Part shown: one piece after another, positions 49,701 to 61,838 of the stretch
Layout of the letters: every line of letters starts with the position of its first letter
Position numbering within the stretch: the stretch's first letter is position 1
Assembly: GCA_903813345.2 (NCBI GenBank)
Contig: CAIIXF020000010.1
Span: 35,703,425-35,767,424 of the forward strand
DNA: 64,000 nt
Reading direction: 5' to 3'
From: Owenia fusiformis
Taxonomy: Eukaryota > Annelida > Polychaeta > Sabellida > Oweniidae
Position numbers and translations under genes: made by a program
Notes under the pieces: model-generated
Databases searched by the model: none
What the model was told of the DNA's origin: nothing
The model's input: the letters and a program-made list of their open reading frames with translations, nothing else

Positions 49701-51240
49701 TAGTCGATCTCGTTAATTTATGCTTTTTGGAAGAATTCAATGCACATATATTAGTCTTAAAAATATTCCTTATCACAAAATTGAAAAAATAAGAAGAACT
49801 ATCCGTCTTTAAAAAGCGAGGCCCAGCCTTATAAGGGACTACAAAACCTTTTCTATCCTTATGTTTTATTTTGTTACTAGTTTTGATATTGGAGAAAACC
49901 AATCTATTACTCTACTCTAATCTAATCTAATCTACTAATCTGAGCAATCAATGATGAAGATCAGTTTATGATAATGAATACATTGCACATACAGTAAAAC
50001 AATAGATTTTCATTGAGGTAAGCGAATTTCTGGTGGGGAAGGGGAAATGATACAACAGAAAGCACAAGAGGACCCATGTGATTATTGAGAAGTGTAACAA
50101 AATCCTGAAGAAAAGTTGTAGATGCTTTTACTGTTAAAATCCCTTCCATTTACCATCACTGTAAATGTGAAACAAAGAAGCACACTATGGCCTCGAAGAC
50201 TCTAGCTTCACCACAACCCAGAGTGCAGCATATCAAGGCCATCCTCACCCACTCTACCACGTGACCAACCCATAAACAGGAATATTATTGCAAGGTAAGT
50301 CACATGCATGCTAAAGTAGGGACTATGATTGATATCTAAACATATAAACTATACTGTAACTGGGACAAGTATTCTTCAAAATCAGATACTGATTTCAACA
50401 TGATGTCTTATAAATCATATTTCCAGGTTCTCAGGCGTGATCTTTTACAAGCATTACAGATGAGGAGATAAAGTCAGAAATCATCCACCAGAATAATTCT
50501 CCAGTGCACCCATCAGAAGCTGTAGGGGATCTCCTTGTCATTATAGTTTGAAGTTCTTCCCCACAACCAATACTCCCCTGGAGGATGGAAAACACTTAGT
50601 TGTTTTGATAAACCCTAAACATAAAAAATATAAAAATGGGCTGTTATTACATAGCCCTAAATGGTAATCTTTGGGACGTACCCTCTGATTTTGATGTTGG
50701 AAAAATGTTGCTGCACAACAATGCAAAGGTTTTATTTTAATTGTTTGTTACACTGTGGGCAGTCGGGAAAGATGGAAGGCTAACTAAAACTAAATATTAA
50801 TAAAACAAAGATGTCTGATGGGACACTGTATATCAAGGGGGGAAATGTTTGCTAGAAAGAATGAACTGCTTTTTGTCGCATCATGTCACATAATTCATAC
50901 CATTGTAGTAGATCTCGTTAATTTATGCTTTTTGGAAGGTGCAATATATTAGTTTTAAAAACATTCCTTAACACAAAATTGAAAAAATAAGAAGAACTAC
51001 CCTTCTTTAAAAAGCCAGGCCCAGCCTGACAAGGGGACTACATGACCTTTTCTATCCTTATGTTTTATTTTGTTACTGGTTTTGATATTGGAGAAAACCA
51101 ATTTACTCTAATCTAATCTACTAATCTGAGCAATTAATGATGAAGATCAGTTTATGATAATGAATACATTGCACATACAGTAAAACAATAGATTTTCATT
51201 GAGGTAAGCGAAGTCTGATGGCGAAGGGGAAATGATACAA
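46770..51240. repeat. tandem array of a 1.2-1.6 kb unit, about four copies, with mariner-like remains
   Basis: GGCTAACTAAAACAAAGATG starts units near 46780, 48347, 49572 and 50776 (the last two with small insertions), so spacing is about 1,570, 1,225 and 1,205 bp. Shared blocks include CAGGCCCAGCCTGACAAGG, TTTTCATTGAGGTAAGCGAA and TTTCCAGGTTCTCAGGCGTG. Within each unit a decayed stretch reads FHQNNAPVHPSEAVGDLL and, in a shifted frame, EVLPPNPYSP. This resembles the HxDNAPxH and PPYSPDLAP signatures of mariner transposases. Single copies of inner blocks (for example at 47330 and 48840) are duplicated or deleted, so the array is uneven. Confidence 0.78.
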
Positions 51241-51249
51241 CAAAGCTGC

Positions 51250-51400
51250 AAACGAATGCAAGAATGATTTCTCTAAAATGTCAAGGTAGAAAAGGTTTTC
51301 CAGGAAACCTTTATTAGTCTGAAGAATATGCTCTTTTACAAGAATATTTTCCAAGTTTTCAATGAATTCTGACGGATCTCCATGCACTAAAATTTGAAAG
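51250..51400 (-). CDS. weak exon candidate
   Basis: The minus strand has a pyrimidine-rich stretch ending in AAATTTTAG and then an open segment with HGDPSEFIENLENILVKEH and GFLENLFYLDILEKS. Acidic/Leu-rich, protein-like composition, no known domain. The tandem array begins right after it, so the exon may be truncated. Low confidence. Confidence 0.2.
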
Positions 51401-51753
51401 TACATTGAAAACAAGGAAATCAATGTTAAATTGGTAGATATTCTATATTTATGAGAAACGGTGTATATCATTTTATTGCAGTGCCGATGTGAAACCTGGT
51501 GGTCCCAAATGAGTGCATGTTTTGCTGAATAATGTCAGCCCAATAATTTCAGTCCAATACTGTAAATGTTTGATTCAAAAGTACTTGACAAAATTAAACG
51601 TGGCACTTTGTCTTGATATAAGGGTATAAAGCCAAAGTAATTTTACAGGATTTAGAAAATTTAAAGTAATAAAAATATTTTGAGAAAAAAAGTAGCTTGT
51701 TTTCTTACCTGCCTGCCATTCAAACAAAACAAGTTATCATATTATATTTTCAG

Positions 51754-51900
51754 GAGATAGTGTACCCTTTTAATTGCAGAGATATCAAAGTTATTTCTCA
51801 TCATTCCAAGAGGCTAAAGAGAGATATAGACTGTTACATCACATGCAAAATTAAATGCGGCAGCTCTATTCCAAGGAACTTCATTCAAAGGAAAAGATAA
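51754..51900 (+). CDS. candidate terminal exon of an unknown gene
   Basis: A good acceptor (ATTATATTTTCAG|GAG) opens a frame of 48 codons: EIVYPFNCRDIKVISHHSKR, then RDIDCYITCKIKCG and SIPRNFIQRKR, ending at a TAA. AATAAA follows at 51928, so the segment could be the 3' terminal exon of a plus-strand gene. The tail is rich in Cys, Lys and Arg. I do not recognise the family, and no upstream exon can be joined with confidence. Confidence 0.33.
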   Translation, partial: EIVYPFNCRDIKVISHHSKRLKRDIDCYITCKIKCGSSIPRNFIQRKR

Positions 51901-52547
51901 TTATCTTGATATTTATGAACAGTAACCAATAAATGTGGTATTTCTCAACATAGGAGCACATTGTCTGTACATATATTAAATCATCAAGTCTAATAATTTT
52001 CATCATCTTTTTCAATCTGAAGAAGGCCAGGTATGCCAGGTGGTATGCTACTCCCAAAAAAATTAACTCCAAAAAAGCAACGACACATTTCAGTTGGTCC
52101 AAATTTGATGAATTTAATTTCAAGCCTATCTAATTTTCGGGTAGGCACTTTTTGATGGCGTAGCTCAATTTCTCAAGTTGCTTATTCTACTGTCGGACTC
52201 CTTGACTATTTAAAAGTGTAAAGAATAACATATTGAAACACCCATGTAACTACTTTTAAATATTCTCTATCAAAATCAAATCTTTTTGAGATTCAAGAAA
52301 AGGATTTTCAAGGAAAAAAGCAACAGAGAACAAGGAATGGCTTTTTTACTATGGACACTTTTCATCAGTGAACAAGCTAAGAATTAACAAAAGGAATGAG
52401 GTGCTGCTGTATCTTCCTTTAAATTATATAAATAATTTGAAGTATAGCAATATTTCAAACTGAATTGTTTTATCTTAAATATGATGTGTCATTGTGAAAT
52501 TTTTGACAATTTTCTATTCATCAAACCACATTTACGAAAAAAAACTT

Positions 52548-52693
52548 TCAAAAGACTCTTTCTTCAAGTTTGGCAATGTCATAAATTATCACTTCATTTA
52601 TGGCCTTCATATCAATGGCTTGGATTGGGCTCATAATAAGGCAATCAGATCTTTCAGCAAGCACCCCGAAGACACAAACATGTGGATGCAATC
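52548..52693 (-). CDS. candidate terminal exon on the minus strand
   Basis: The minus strand has a long pyrimidine tract (CTCTCTCTTGTTTGGCATTG) ending in TATTCAG, then a frame with LHPHVCVFGVLAERSDCLIM and IQAIDMKAINEVIIYDIAKL to a TGA. The pattern VxVFGVLxxxxxxxxM is protein-like, but I cannot place the family. The frame also remains open upstream through the putative acceptor. Confidence 0.28.
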
Positions 52694-53479
52694 CTGAATA
52701 CAATGCCAAACAAGAGAGAGCACAACTTTTTATCACCTCACAGAAGAACATTAAACTTTTCTGGTCCTGCATTTATTCATTCAGGAATTTAGAAACAGTC
52801 TGGTCTTCAAACTATAACCACCAAAGGATGGAGAACATATCTAAAGGCAATCAGATCTATATAGGGCCAACAAACAAACAAATTTATCTCTACTCTTCCT
52901 GAACATATGTATGTGTGAAGAAATGATTTGAAGAACAAATTTGGTGTGTTTTCATTTGAAAAAAGTTAACACATTAACCAGTGGAAAAAATATGTTGAAT
53001 TGTGGCTATTTTCTGAAGATTTAAAAAGGTGCATATGTTAGGCAAATGCATTATTTAAAGGAAGTGTACTCAAAGAGATGATCAAATAATTTGAAATAAT
53101 TTGAAAAAGGGAAGGTGCAAACACCTCAACGACATATTTTTCCAATGATTCTTAAAATTAAAGATGCAGCAGACCAGGCTATCAGGTTTTACCTCCCTTT
53201 AAGTTGAGAGGCCTCATTATCCATTGGTTGCAACGCAGAATTGCATGCGTTACGCCACGCAACGTATCGCATATATTTCATAATAATAAAAAACATATTA
53301 CCACTTTGACGCATTATAGATTTTCTGAATGCAAATGAACAAATATTTGCGATTTTTTTTACTCTGCCGCAAATCAAAATGCAAATATAGTGCATCTTTA
53401 AACAATATTTTTATTAACAATTAGCTATATCGAAGGAATAGTTCAATCATATCTATATTATATCATTAAAACATACATT

Positions 53480-54028
53480 TTGACAAGCTTTCCAAGCAAT
53501 GCAAACGCATCGCATATATCGTCTGCAAATAGCACTCCAGAAGCTGCGGGAAGAAAGCTAAATATGTTCCACTTCTTTTTAAATCGACACCACAATCGCA
53601 TAGGACTAAGACTATTTCGAGATAGAATCAATCCAATAGATAGAATCAATCCAATTGATACACTTAATGACTCCGAGATGTTACAAAGGTATAGAATGCC
53701 GAGAGCATTGGTGATGGAGTTGATAAACTTTTTGAACCTGAATTTTCGCAAAGAATACGAAATGAGCATTGCATACCAGGGTATCTTAAAATGTTGATAA
53801 CCATACGATTTCTTGCAACTGGGCAGCTCCAGATGTCAAATGGAGACATGTTTGGAGTGAGCCAGTCAACCATTTCAAATATGATTACAGAAGTTGTATC
53901 AATCATGGCAAGGAGGAGGTCTGTGCATGCGTCGGTTACACATGCAAGAAAGGTTTTGCTCTGTAAAAATTCTGATTTATCTCGAATTATGTGGACTAAA
54001 AGGAAACTTGGATTACAGATACTGTCAT
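53480..54028 (+). pseudogene. PIF/Harbinger transposase (HARBI1-like), frameshifted and truncated
   Basis: The first frame (53480-53797) contains LNDSEMLQRYRMPRALVMEL, matching the DxELxxRYRxxRxxxxxL region of HARBI1-like transposases. The second frame (53791-54028) continues with MLITIRFLATGQLQMSNGDM and FGVSQSTISNMI, the helix-turn-helix region (FGVSQSTVSR in relatives). The two frames overlap by 7 bases, showing a frameshift. The coding stops at 54028, before the DDE catalytic domain. The copy is inactive; a three-residue IDR-type duplication (RINPIDRINPID) is also present. Confidence 0.85.
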
Positions 54029-54781
54029 AAGCGTTAATCGGAATGTGTCGTGCCTATCTTGGATGACTTTTACTGCAATATAACAACGCAAAGGAGGGTA
54101 AATCTCATTTTGAATTTTAACATTTTGAACTGATTATTCGGATATATATGACGCCATTCTAATTATGAGAAATGTGTAATAGACTAATCTACATACACCT
54201 ATTATGTGCATCTGTTCATGCCTAATTTTTTCGCACTGGCCAGTGGAATAGACTATTGTATATAACTCGCAAGCTACAAGTGCATTGTGAATGAATGTGA
54301 ACTACAGCGGGAGAATTCCAAGAACTAACGGAGAGGAATAAGGGAAAATGCTTGACGGATTCTGAATCTGTGTATTTTTTAATGATTTTTCACCGTCTTA
54401 GAATTTCAATTTTTTTCCTTTGAAAAAATGAGATTTGCATTGTTTTCCAATTAGAAAAATGAGTAAACATGAATAGCTCGAAATCTAACGGTGAGATTTT
54501 GTTTTAAAAAATCACGGTTATCAAGACTAAATATAGCTATACAGTAAACATAAAAAGCAATGCTTGGACTCTTCATATTCACACAAAAAATTAATTAGTA
54601 AATGAGGTTTGAAATTTGTGAGAATAAGTTGTACGAGGTGCAATGCTCTACAAACACCAGACTACAGGGTGGATTAGGATCAATGACACACATAAAAATT
54701 AATTAAAAAATATTTCATGATAATTATCTCAAACAAAAGCAGTTAGCGAAGGATACGTTTCATTACACTCAATAATAGTTA
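54029..54781. other. non-coding interior of the Harbinger block
   Basis: AT-rich sequence with no recognisable continuation of the transposase. No exon or repeat identified. Confidence 0.4.
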
Positions 54782-55182
54782 CTGTACGCCCGGTATTATT
54801 CGCGAGCTTTAATTTCGCGAATTTTGCGAAAACACGGTTTCGCTGCTATTAAATTTCGCGAATACTGTATTTTATCGTATTCGGGGATTCCCCAGTATAT
54901 GATGTCCAATCAAATTGCAGGCTACGATCACGTGAACAATCGTGCGCACGTGCTCTTTCATTGCCGCGCATGCGCATAGTAAAGTCATGGAGTTGCACAG
55001 TACTATTGAAGTACTATAACTCGATCCAAACTAGTAGACAAAACGAAATGCATCAGAGCCCCGGGTAAAAAGAAATTCCCGGGGATTTAATTGGCAATTT
55101 CGCGACGATAATTTTTCGCGATTTTAACACCCTCGTGAAAAGCGCGAAAGTTAATCGCACGCGAATAATACCGGGCGTACAG
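54782..55182. mobile_element. 401 bp MITE with TA target duplication
   Basis: The ends are CTGTACGCCCGGTATTATTCGCG and its exact inverse, flanked by TA at 54780-54781 and 55183-55184. The interior is rich in TTTCGCG and CGCGAA motifs and is clearly richer in CpG than the surroundings. No coding capacity. Tc1/mariner-type MITE by target site. Confidence 0.9.
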
Positions 55183-55184
55183 TA

Positions 55185-56400
55185 CCACTTTTGACTATAT
55201 ATACATATCTCATGGGAATGTATTTCCATCTGCTCAAGATATCATATTTTAGCTTCGAAAATCACAATCGTTGGATGATACATTTGTCTCAGAATGATAG
55301 GCCACCCTGTAGCAATGTAGCTTTCACTTGAAGTGTACCCTTGAGAATAATGAACTTACTTTCAAATTGGTCTTGCTTTTGTGGTGTATGTGGCTTTTTA
55401 GCAAATCTGCCACGCTCATTTCTTTCCAGAACCATCTTGTTCAAATGTATCACTATATTATACGCGCATGTATAGACAGATGACATAAATATACATATAA
55501 ATTATATATTGCACCTGTATTTACTTACATGGGAATATATTCCCTTATGGAAAAATGCAAATGCATGAACATATATTTTCATCTTATATATGACTTCAAG
55601 CTAACATATTATTTCATATTTATTATATTTTCATAGTTAGTTTAACATGAATAATAGATCCATGAGAACAATATTCTTTGTTTTTTTTAAATTGATGGGT
55701 TTACTGTGAATTCAATAAATTACAATTTGCAAGGGTTAAGTATACTGTATGAGCTAGCTAGTGGCTTTTGTATTTAATGTTAGGACAGGGTAATTAAATT
55801 AGTTGTTTCTCTTCTAATTTTCAAAATTGATACGGGAATGACCTGTTTTTATATTACCTTTTTTGTCTATCTAAAATGCTGATGAGGGACTGGATGATTT
55901 TTTTCTTTAAAATAACTGTAAAAACAAATAACTAATTTTGAAGGAAATAAACTGAGTTTATGTTGAATTTATATGTTGAATTTAGCCTAATTTACTGGTA
56001 TATTTGATCATATATCAGTACCACGATATTGTCAATTATCCTGATCCATAAAAAGTAAAAAAAAAAGTGTTTCACACGCCATGGATGCGCGCGAGGTACG
56101 GTGTTTTTTCTCAGAAATGGCAGAAAAAAGGTGGAGGGGGGATTGGGCCACACGCGGGCAAGAATGAGAAACAACTAATTTAATAATTACCCTAACCTTA
56201 GTTCATCGAGTAGTACGTTTTTACAGCAAAGTAGTGTTTTTATATGCAGCTTAATAGCATAAAATATGTTGAATGAAGCATATGGTGTGGATTAGTCGTG
56301 TGACACACAAACTGACCAATACATGAGGGTATTAGGTACTTTTCACATAAACCAAAGGAGGACAGTGCTTTTATTTCAACTGGGAGCTTACTTCCACACG
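55185..56400. other. non-coding stretch
   Basis: AT-rich, with a palindromic CCTATAATAT-like low-complexity flavour near 55500-55650. No gene seen. The upstream border of the LINE lies somewhere near its right end. Confidence 0.35.
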
Positions 56401-56476
56401 ACTGATCATGTGACCATGGTGGTGGTTCCCCTTAAGTGGTGTTTGTTGAAATGCCTCTTGATTGATTTGATTTACA

Positions 56477-57942
56477 ATGCCACCTCCAGCGCCATCCTTA
56501 TACATAAACCAAGCCCAGGAGATTGACAGTGACAAATCGTTTGTTCTGACGAAGATGAGTCTCCCATGGCAACACAAACAGAAGAATCCATATTGCAACA
56601 GATACGGGATGTTTGCGTCGGTCTACCGAAAGACGATTTTATCTCCAAAATATTGTCTATTCTGGACAACACGGAAATCTACACGAGAAGCCCTGTATGA
56701 TTACGCTAGGATTAATCGACCGCATGAAATGCCCAATGGCTCCTTAATCAAATGCTCATGCCGCAATTCCAACAAGATCCTCGATGATATTCACGCACTC
56801 TTCATGTTTATTGAGGGAGCGGGAAATGTCTCAGATATGAAGAACATGTTAAACCCCACTAAAGTCAGGAAATCAACAGCAAAGGCGCTCAACTGCGACC
56901 AATTTAAAATATTCACTTAAAACTGGATAAAATAGAAAGTCTGAAACTGAACAAGTCCATCAACAGTTTAAGCCCTGAAAGAGCCCAGAGTGGACCTGAG
57001 AGGACCAATCAAACAACTTTTTCGTCGACCTGGATTCAAACTACTACTTCGTCCTTCTCCAGCTGACCAACCCTCCGTTCAACCTACGTATGCATCAGCT
57101 GCTATGGGCGGAACCTGCACAACACCTTCAACCCCTACAATAAAACATGCTCCTTCGCCGTGTGGCACTTCATCATGACAACCGGACTCAACAAACTTGG
57201 GTATAACTACCAAACCCGCAGAAGTGCCCACGCCCACTGTTTCTGAATCTAATGCGTCCCAGCGCTTGAAATCCATTCCTGGTGCTGTGCTACAGAATAC
57301 AACGTACCAAAAAAAATCTCGTTCCAGCTCACAGATCGCTAATAAGCATGATCGTGCATTCCAAATACCCGCTAGAATTAGTACCAGAAATGACCATCTC
57401 TCATTAGGCAATTACCCTACAACTCAAACTCAAGCGACCCGACACTACGTCTATAGAAGTGACGGAGAACATGATTTTGAGGGTGTGCAAGTTTCAAGAA
57501 GAAAATCTAAATCTAAAAGTATTTTGTTGTCTCATGTCAAATCTGTCCCGTACTATACAACTTATACGTATACAACTTGTTACGGACATCCATTTGCAAA
57601 TTTGCCAATAAAGGTGGCGTTAATGTCACCGGAATGAGGGTAATTGGCCGCAGAGACACGTCTAATGGTGAAATACTCTCAGTTAGAATAAATGTCGATG
57701 CTCTTGACTACGACACTGCCACTGAAAATGACTTTTGGACAAGAAACATAATTTGTCGACCTTGGCTTTCTGAAAACCTGTATATTTCTCGCAAAAATGA
57801 CTCATCAAAATCAACACAACACCAGAATGATCACACATGGGGAGGCCCGCTATCTAAGGGCTCTAGTGATTGGGAATTGGAATACACAGGAATTTCTCAT
57901 CATGCCACCAATGCACCATCCTCCACACGATGGCTGGTATAA
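56477..57942 (+). pseudogene. LINE ORF1 remnant
   Basis: Three overlapping frames together look like a broken ORF1. The first part reads ESILQQIRDVCVGLPKDDFI and, after a shift, MPNGSLIKCSCRN and NPTKVRKSTAKALN. The second part (57197-57637) is Ser/Thr/Lys-rich. The last part (57577-57942) has RTSICKFANKGGVNVTGMRV and TENDFWTRNIICRPWLSENL; the FWxxxIxCRxW phrase is typical of the end of ORF1 proteins in this LINE group. These proteins bind element RNA in cytoplasmic particles (family knowledge). At least two frameshifts are needed to read it through. Confidence 0.6.
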
Positions 57943-57962
57943 AATTATTATATGTTTTACTT

Positions 57963-58776
57963 ACGATCCTTAACATGGGCAGCCTTGATATAATGTGCTG
58001 GAATGTGCAAGGTGTCATGTATGGGACCCCTTATCTTGTGAATAAATTGAAATGTTTAGATGTTTGCATATTAACTGAACATTGGCTCTATCCTGATAAT
58101 GTGCAATATTTGCAGTCTCTAGATAACAACTTTAGCTCTCACCAGGTTTGTGATAAATCACTTTCTCTATATGACTTGCCCAGAAAGCGCAGACAGGGTG
58201 GCGTTGCTATTTTGTACCATAAGAATTTATCTGTAAAAAAACTTAGAAATTGACAATGATAGGCTTTGTGGTATTGAAATATCAGAAAGTAACGATAACA
58301 AAATATTCATCATAGGTGTTTACTTACCATCAAGCAATACACCATTGTCTATTTTTAAGGATTATGTATCTTTTTTAACAAATCTATGCTACATGTATAA
58401 CAGCCGAGGTACAGTAATCCTGGCGGGTGACTTTAATGGTCAATTGGCAGGTAGTGCTGGACCTAGATCAATTGGTCTCGGTAATACGCGGGGTGCTTTG
58501 ATCAAGTCAAGGTTTAATGAGTGCCATTACATAGTTACAAACATGCAAAATTATGCCAAAGGTCCCTTACACACATATTGTAGCAGTGATCTTAAACATA
58601 AGACATGCATTGACTTTATCACTGAGCTAATTTGCAAAAGAGTTCTTGTCTCCAAGTGCCAAGTAATGGATGACAATGAACTATGTGTCTCTAACCATCA
58701 TCCTATTCACATGCAATATGTAAATACTTCTGCCAAGTTGCTTGAGTCATCACAGATTTAATTGGAACAAAGCATC
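57963..58776 (+). pseudogene. LINE apurinic-type endonuclease domain
   Basis: Key motifs appear in order: LDIMCWNVQGV (catalytic Asn), CILTEHWLYPDN (Glu), GVAILYHKNL, FIIGVYLPSS, ILAGDFNGQLAG (Asp and Asn) and CVSNHHPIHMQY. In active enzymes the last motif is SDHxP; here Asp is Asn, which should cripple catalysis. A frameshift near 58250 separates the first part from the rest, and a stop ends the domain at 58761. Confidence 0.82.
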
Positions 58777-59882
58777 ATCCGACGATCTTGCTAAATATCG
58801 CAGCTTAGTAAAAGACGGTTTGAAGTCTATATCAAATTCATTGCAAAATAACGATATGTTATCCGAGAGCGACGTAGAGCAACTTAACTAGCATAATGTC
58901 TTGCCTTAAAACGGCTGCAAACATCTCCATACCTATGACTAAATTTAAGCACTATCTTAACCCCTATTGAAAGTATGGTAAGGTTCAAGAAACGCTTAAG
59001 CTAAGAAAAGTGCTAGAATTAACTGGATTATTAATAGAAAGGTTCATAGTGAAAATGACTCCAACTATATTTATTATAAGCAAGCTAAATGTACCTTCAG
59101 ATCTGAGTTCCGGCATGCAAAATTGATTTATGAGCGCGAACAAGATTCTAATTCGGAGCAAGCATCTGAACTGGAAATTGGTTCATTTTATAAAGAAATT
59201 AGGAAATTTAGGAGGCTCAAACCACAAGATCACGAATTGTTAATTAACAATGTAATAATCAGGGACCCTGTACAAATCAGGGATGCTTGGGCAGATTTTT
59301 ATGAAGATTTGGTGGTGCCTCTAGATTCCCCGAATTCTGATAACATCTTTAAAGATAATATTGAGTCTAAATTCAATATTTTCAAAAGTGAGTCTTTCAA
59401 CAATACTGAGAAAATAGCAGGCAATGTATCAGAGAAAGACGTTCACAGTATAATTTCCAAACTTCCCGGTAATAAGTCACCAGGCCACGATCTTATTAAC
59501 TAATGAGCATTTTAAATTTGGTGGCCCTCTCATAGTTCATTTGATAACGCTTATGTTCAATGCAATGATTCACTTAGAGTTCATACCCACTAGTCACAAG
59601 CTTGCCATAATGATTTCATTATACAAAGGAAAGAACAAAAATCGTCTTTTAAGGCAGAATTATAGAGAATTGTCACTCACACCTGTCATTAGCAAAGTCT
59701 GGGACACAATTGTTTTACAAAAGAACTTGCCCATACTTAAGCAACTAAATGTTCCACACAAATTTCAATTTGCAAGTTCTGGAGGAAGCCAAATGGCTAC
59801 TTTCGTTCTTAAAGAGGTCATTCAATATCACTTGGATTTGTCAAATTATATGAACTAGGTATTAATGGCATTTGGTAGAGAT
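58777..59882 (+). pseudogene. LINE linker and N-terminal RT region
   Basis: Broken frames connect endonuclease and RT. The frame at 59123-59503 ends in KLPGNKSPGHDLI, matching the KxPGxDxI motif at the start of the RT domain. 59541-59858 carries HKLAIMISLYKGKNKN, YRELSLTPVISKVWDTIVL and PHKFQFASSGGSQMATFVL, equivalents of the RP(I)SLLPxxxKxxE and QxGFRxGxST regions. Confidence 0.78.
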
Positions 59883-61357
59883 TGATCGTTCAAAGCTATA
59901 GTGATACATATGCGAGTGTACTTTATAATGGCAAAACGTCTAGACAATTCAAAATTTCTCAAGGTTGTGGTCAAGGCAGGATCTGCTCCACTTTGTGGTT
60001 CCTTGTGTATATCAATGACCTGATCATTGAACTTGAAAGAACTAATTTTGGGCCTAGATTATTTGATATGAAATTACCATGCATCCTAGTTGCAGATGAT
60101 ACCACAATCTTAGCTACTTCACCATACAACCTACAGGAACTTTTGAAAATAGTATATGATTATAGTTGCAAATGGATAATGGTTTATCATTCGGGCATTG
60201 AAGGAAAAAGCACAGTTGTAGTTTTTTCTAATGACACCAAATTGCCACTAATACATCAGTGTACATTAGGGGATGACCCTTTGACAACTAAAAATGAAGT
60301 ATTCTATGTTGGAAATATCCTAAATAAGACTCTTGACTCCCAAATTTCTATTGAGAAAGCTAGTAAAACATGCAAAAAATCTTTCAATTCTCTTTGTGGT
60401 GTTGGTTTGAGAAACCATGGAATCAACCCCATAACAAGTTATAAAATTGGGAATCGTTTCATCTTAACCACTGCATGTTTTGGTTGCAAACTTTGGTGCA
60501 ACATTAGAGATTACAGACAGTTAGAAATCGCTCAGCATTATTTTGCCAAAAGAACAACCAGTGATGTTGTTCTTGCGCCTCTAAGACTATGGTCAATGGA
60601 AAGTTACATAGACAAAACTAAATTGTGTTTTCTTGGTCGAATCTGTGTTTCAAAACCAGAATCTATTGAATTCCAAGTTCTAACAAGACGTCTTAGCAGT
60701 TATATACTGCGTAACACTCACAACTTACTTTGCACTGGATTTATATCTGATGTTTTTCATATTTGCACGAAATATCCCATCCTCCGTGATATACTAAATG
60801 ATTTCTTACATGTAAGTTCATTCCCTACCAAACAAAAGTGGAAATCCTTTATCATTGGCCAAATTCAAATGAGAAAAGAATCTTAATGGAGAGAATCAAT
60901 TTTGACAAATCCGAAAACATTACGATATAGCAACATTCAACTAAAATATGAAACATCAGTTCTTTGGAAGCTTGGATTTAAATATCCAATGCTTACATGG
61001 AAGTTTGGTCAACTTTTGAATTTAGCTGTTCTTCATACTGAAAAAGAACATGTATGTAAAGTATGTAAAGCATGTAAAGTGCAGACAAGTGATGTAGTTA
61101 AACACGCCTTATTACAATGTAATGCTGTTATGGCTCTAAGGGATGCTGTGCTGGATGGCATTGTCAACATTCTTGATCCTGTCAGCTCAGTAATGCTACT
61201 TAACACAGAAGAGGATATTTTGATAGAAACATTGCTTGGAGGGACCACTGATGTTCTTCAAGACTGTAAACCAGAAACATGGGAATGTTTTATACCACAT
61301 TGTGCAAATAAAATATCAGAAATCGTTTACACCTTAACTATGTTAACCAGCTCTTGA
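59883..61357 (+). pseudogene. LINE RT catalytic core and C-terminal Cys/His motif
   Basis: The 334-codon frame has ISQGCGQGRICSTLWFLVYI (RT motif B, usually GxxQGxxLSP) and CILVADDTTILATS (motif C, xADD with both Asp kept). The next frame (60902-61357) ends with CKVCKACKVQTSDVVKHALL and a following QC, a C-x2-C...H-x4-C zinc-knuckle-like motif. A stop separates the two frames. The intact DD shows the frame has decayed less than its upstream partners. Confidence 0.82.
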
Positions 61358-61838
61358 ACTGTATACCTCTTGTAAATTCTGTATATATGGTTTATAAGTT
61401 TTATGAATTAATGCGTTTTAAATATTATATGTTCTCGTTTATGTAAACGTTCCTTGAATTGTTGTTCTATTTTCATATGTTATTTTTTATGTAAACATAA
61501 CTTTTATAATATATTCTATTTTTATTCTTGTACTCTTCTTTTATAAGGAGGATATAAAGATAATACAATACAATACATCCCCCATACGCCCCGCGTGGCA
61601 ATTTTATTTCGGTCTCCGAAAAGAAAATTATTTTTTGTTAAATTATACATTTTCTTAAGAATTACTGAGTGCTAGATTCATTCATTTATCTTTTCTGAAT
61701 TCAGTTTTTAATTATTCTATTACATCATAGTCAGTTCCTTTGTTCTTTCTGAAAATGTTTCTCATTTTCTTAGAATTTTATGACACACAATGTGGGATAT
61801 TACATAGAGACTCGCTTATCTGATTAAATCAAGATCAA

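Larger units (their letters stand above)
56400..61580 (+). mobile_element. near full-length non-LTR retrotransposon (endonuclease/RT LINE), degenerate
   Basis: Two coding regions occur in the usual order: an ORF1-like region (about 56477-57942), then an apurinic-type endonuclease plus RT polyprotein (about 57963-61357). After a 3' untranslated stretch the element ends in a short repeat tail (GATAATACAATACAATAC near 61560-61578) rather than poly-A. This suggests a CR1/Jockey-type LINE. Stops and frameshifts throughout show it is dead. The exact 5' end and target duplication were not determined. Confidence 0.8.

Noticed and set aside
56371-57411. Minus-strand frames across the LINE ORF1 region
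   Set aside because: Shadows of the plus-strand ORF1 remnant with no motifs of their own.
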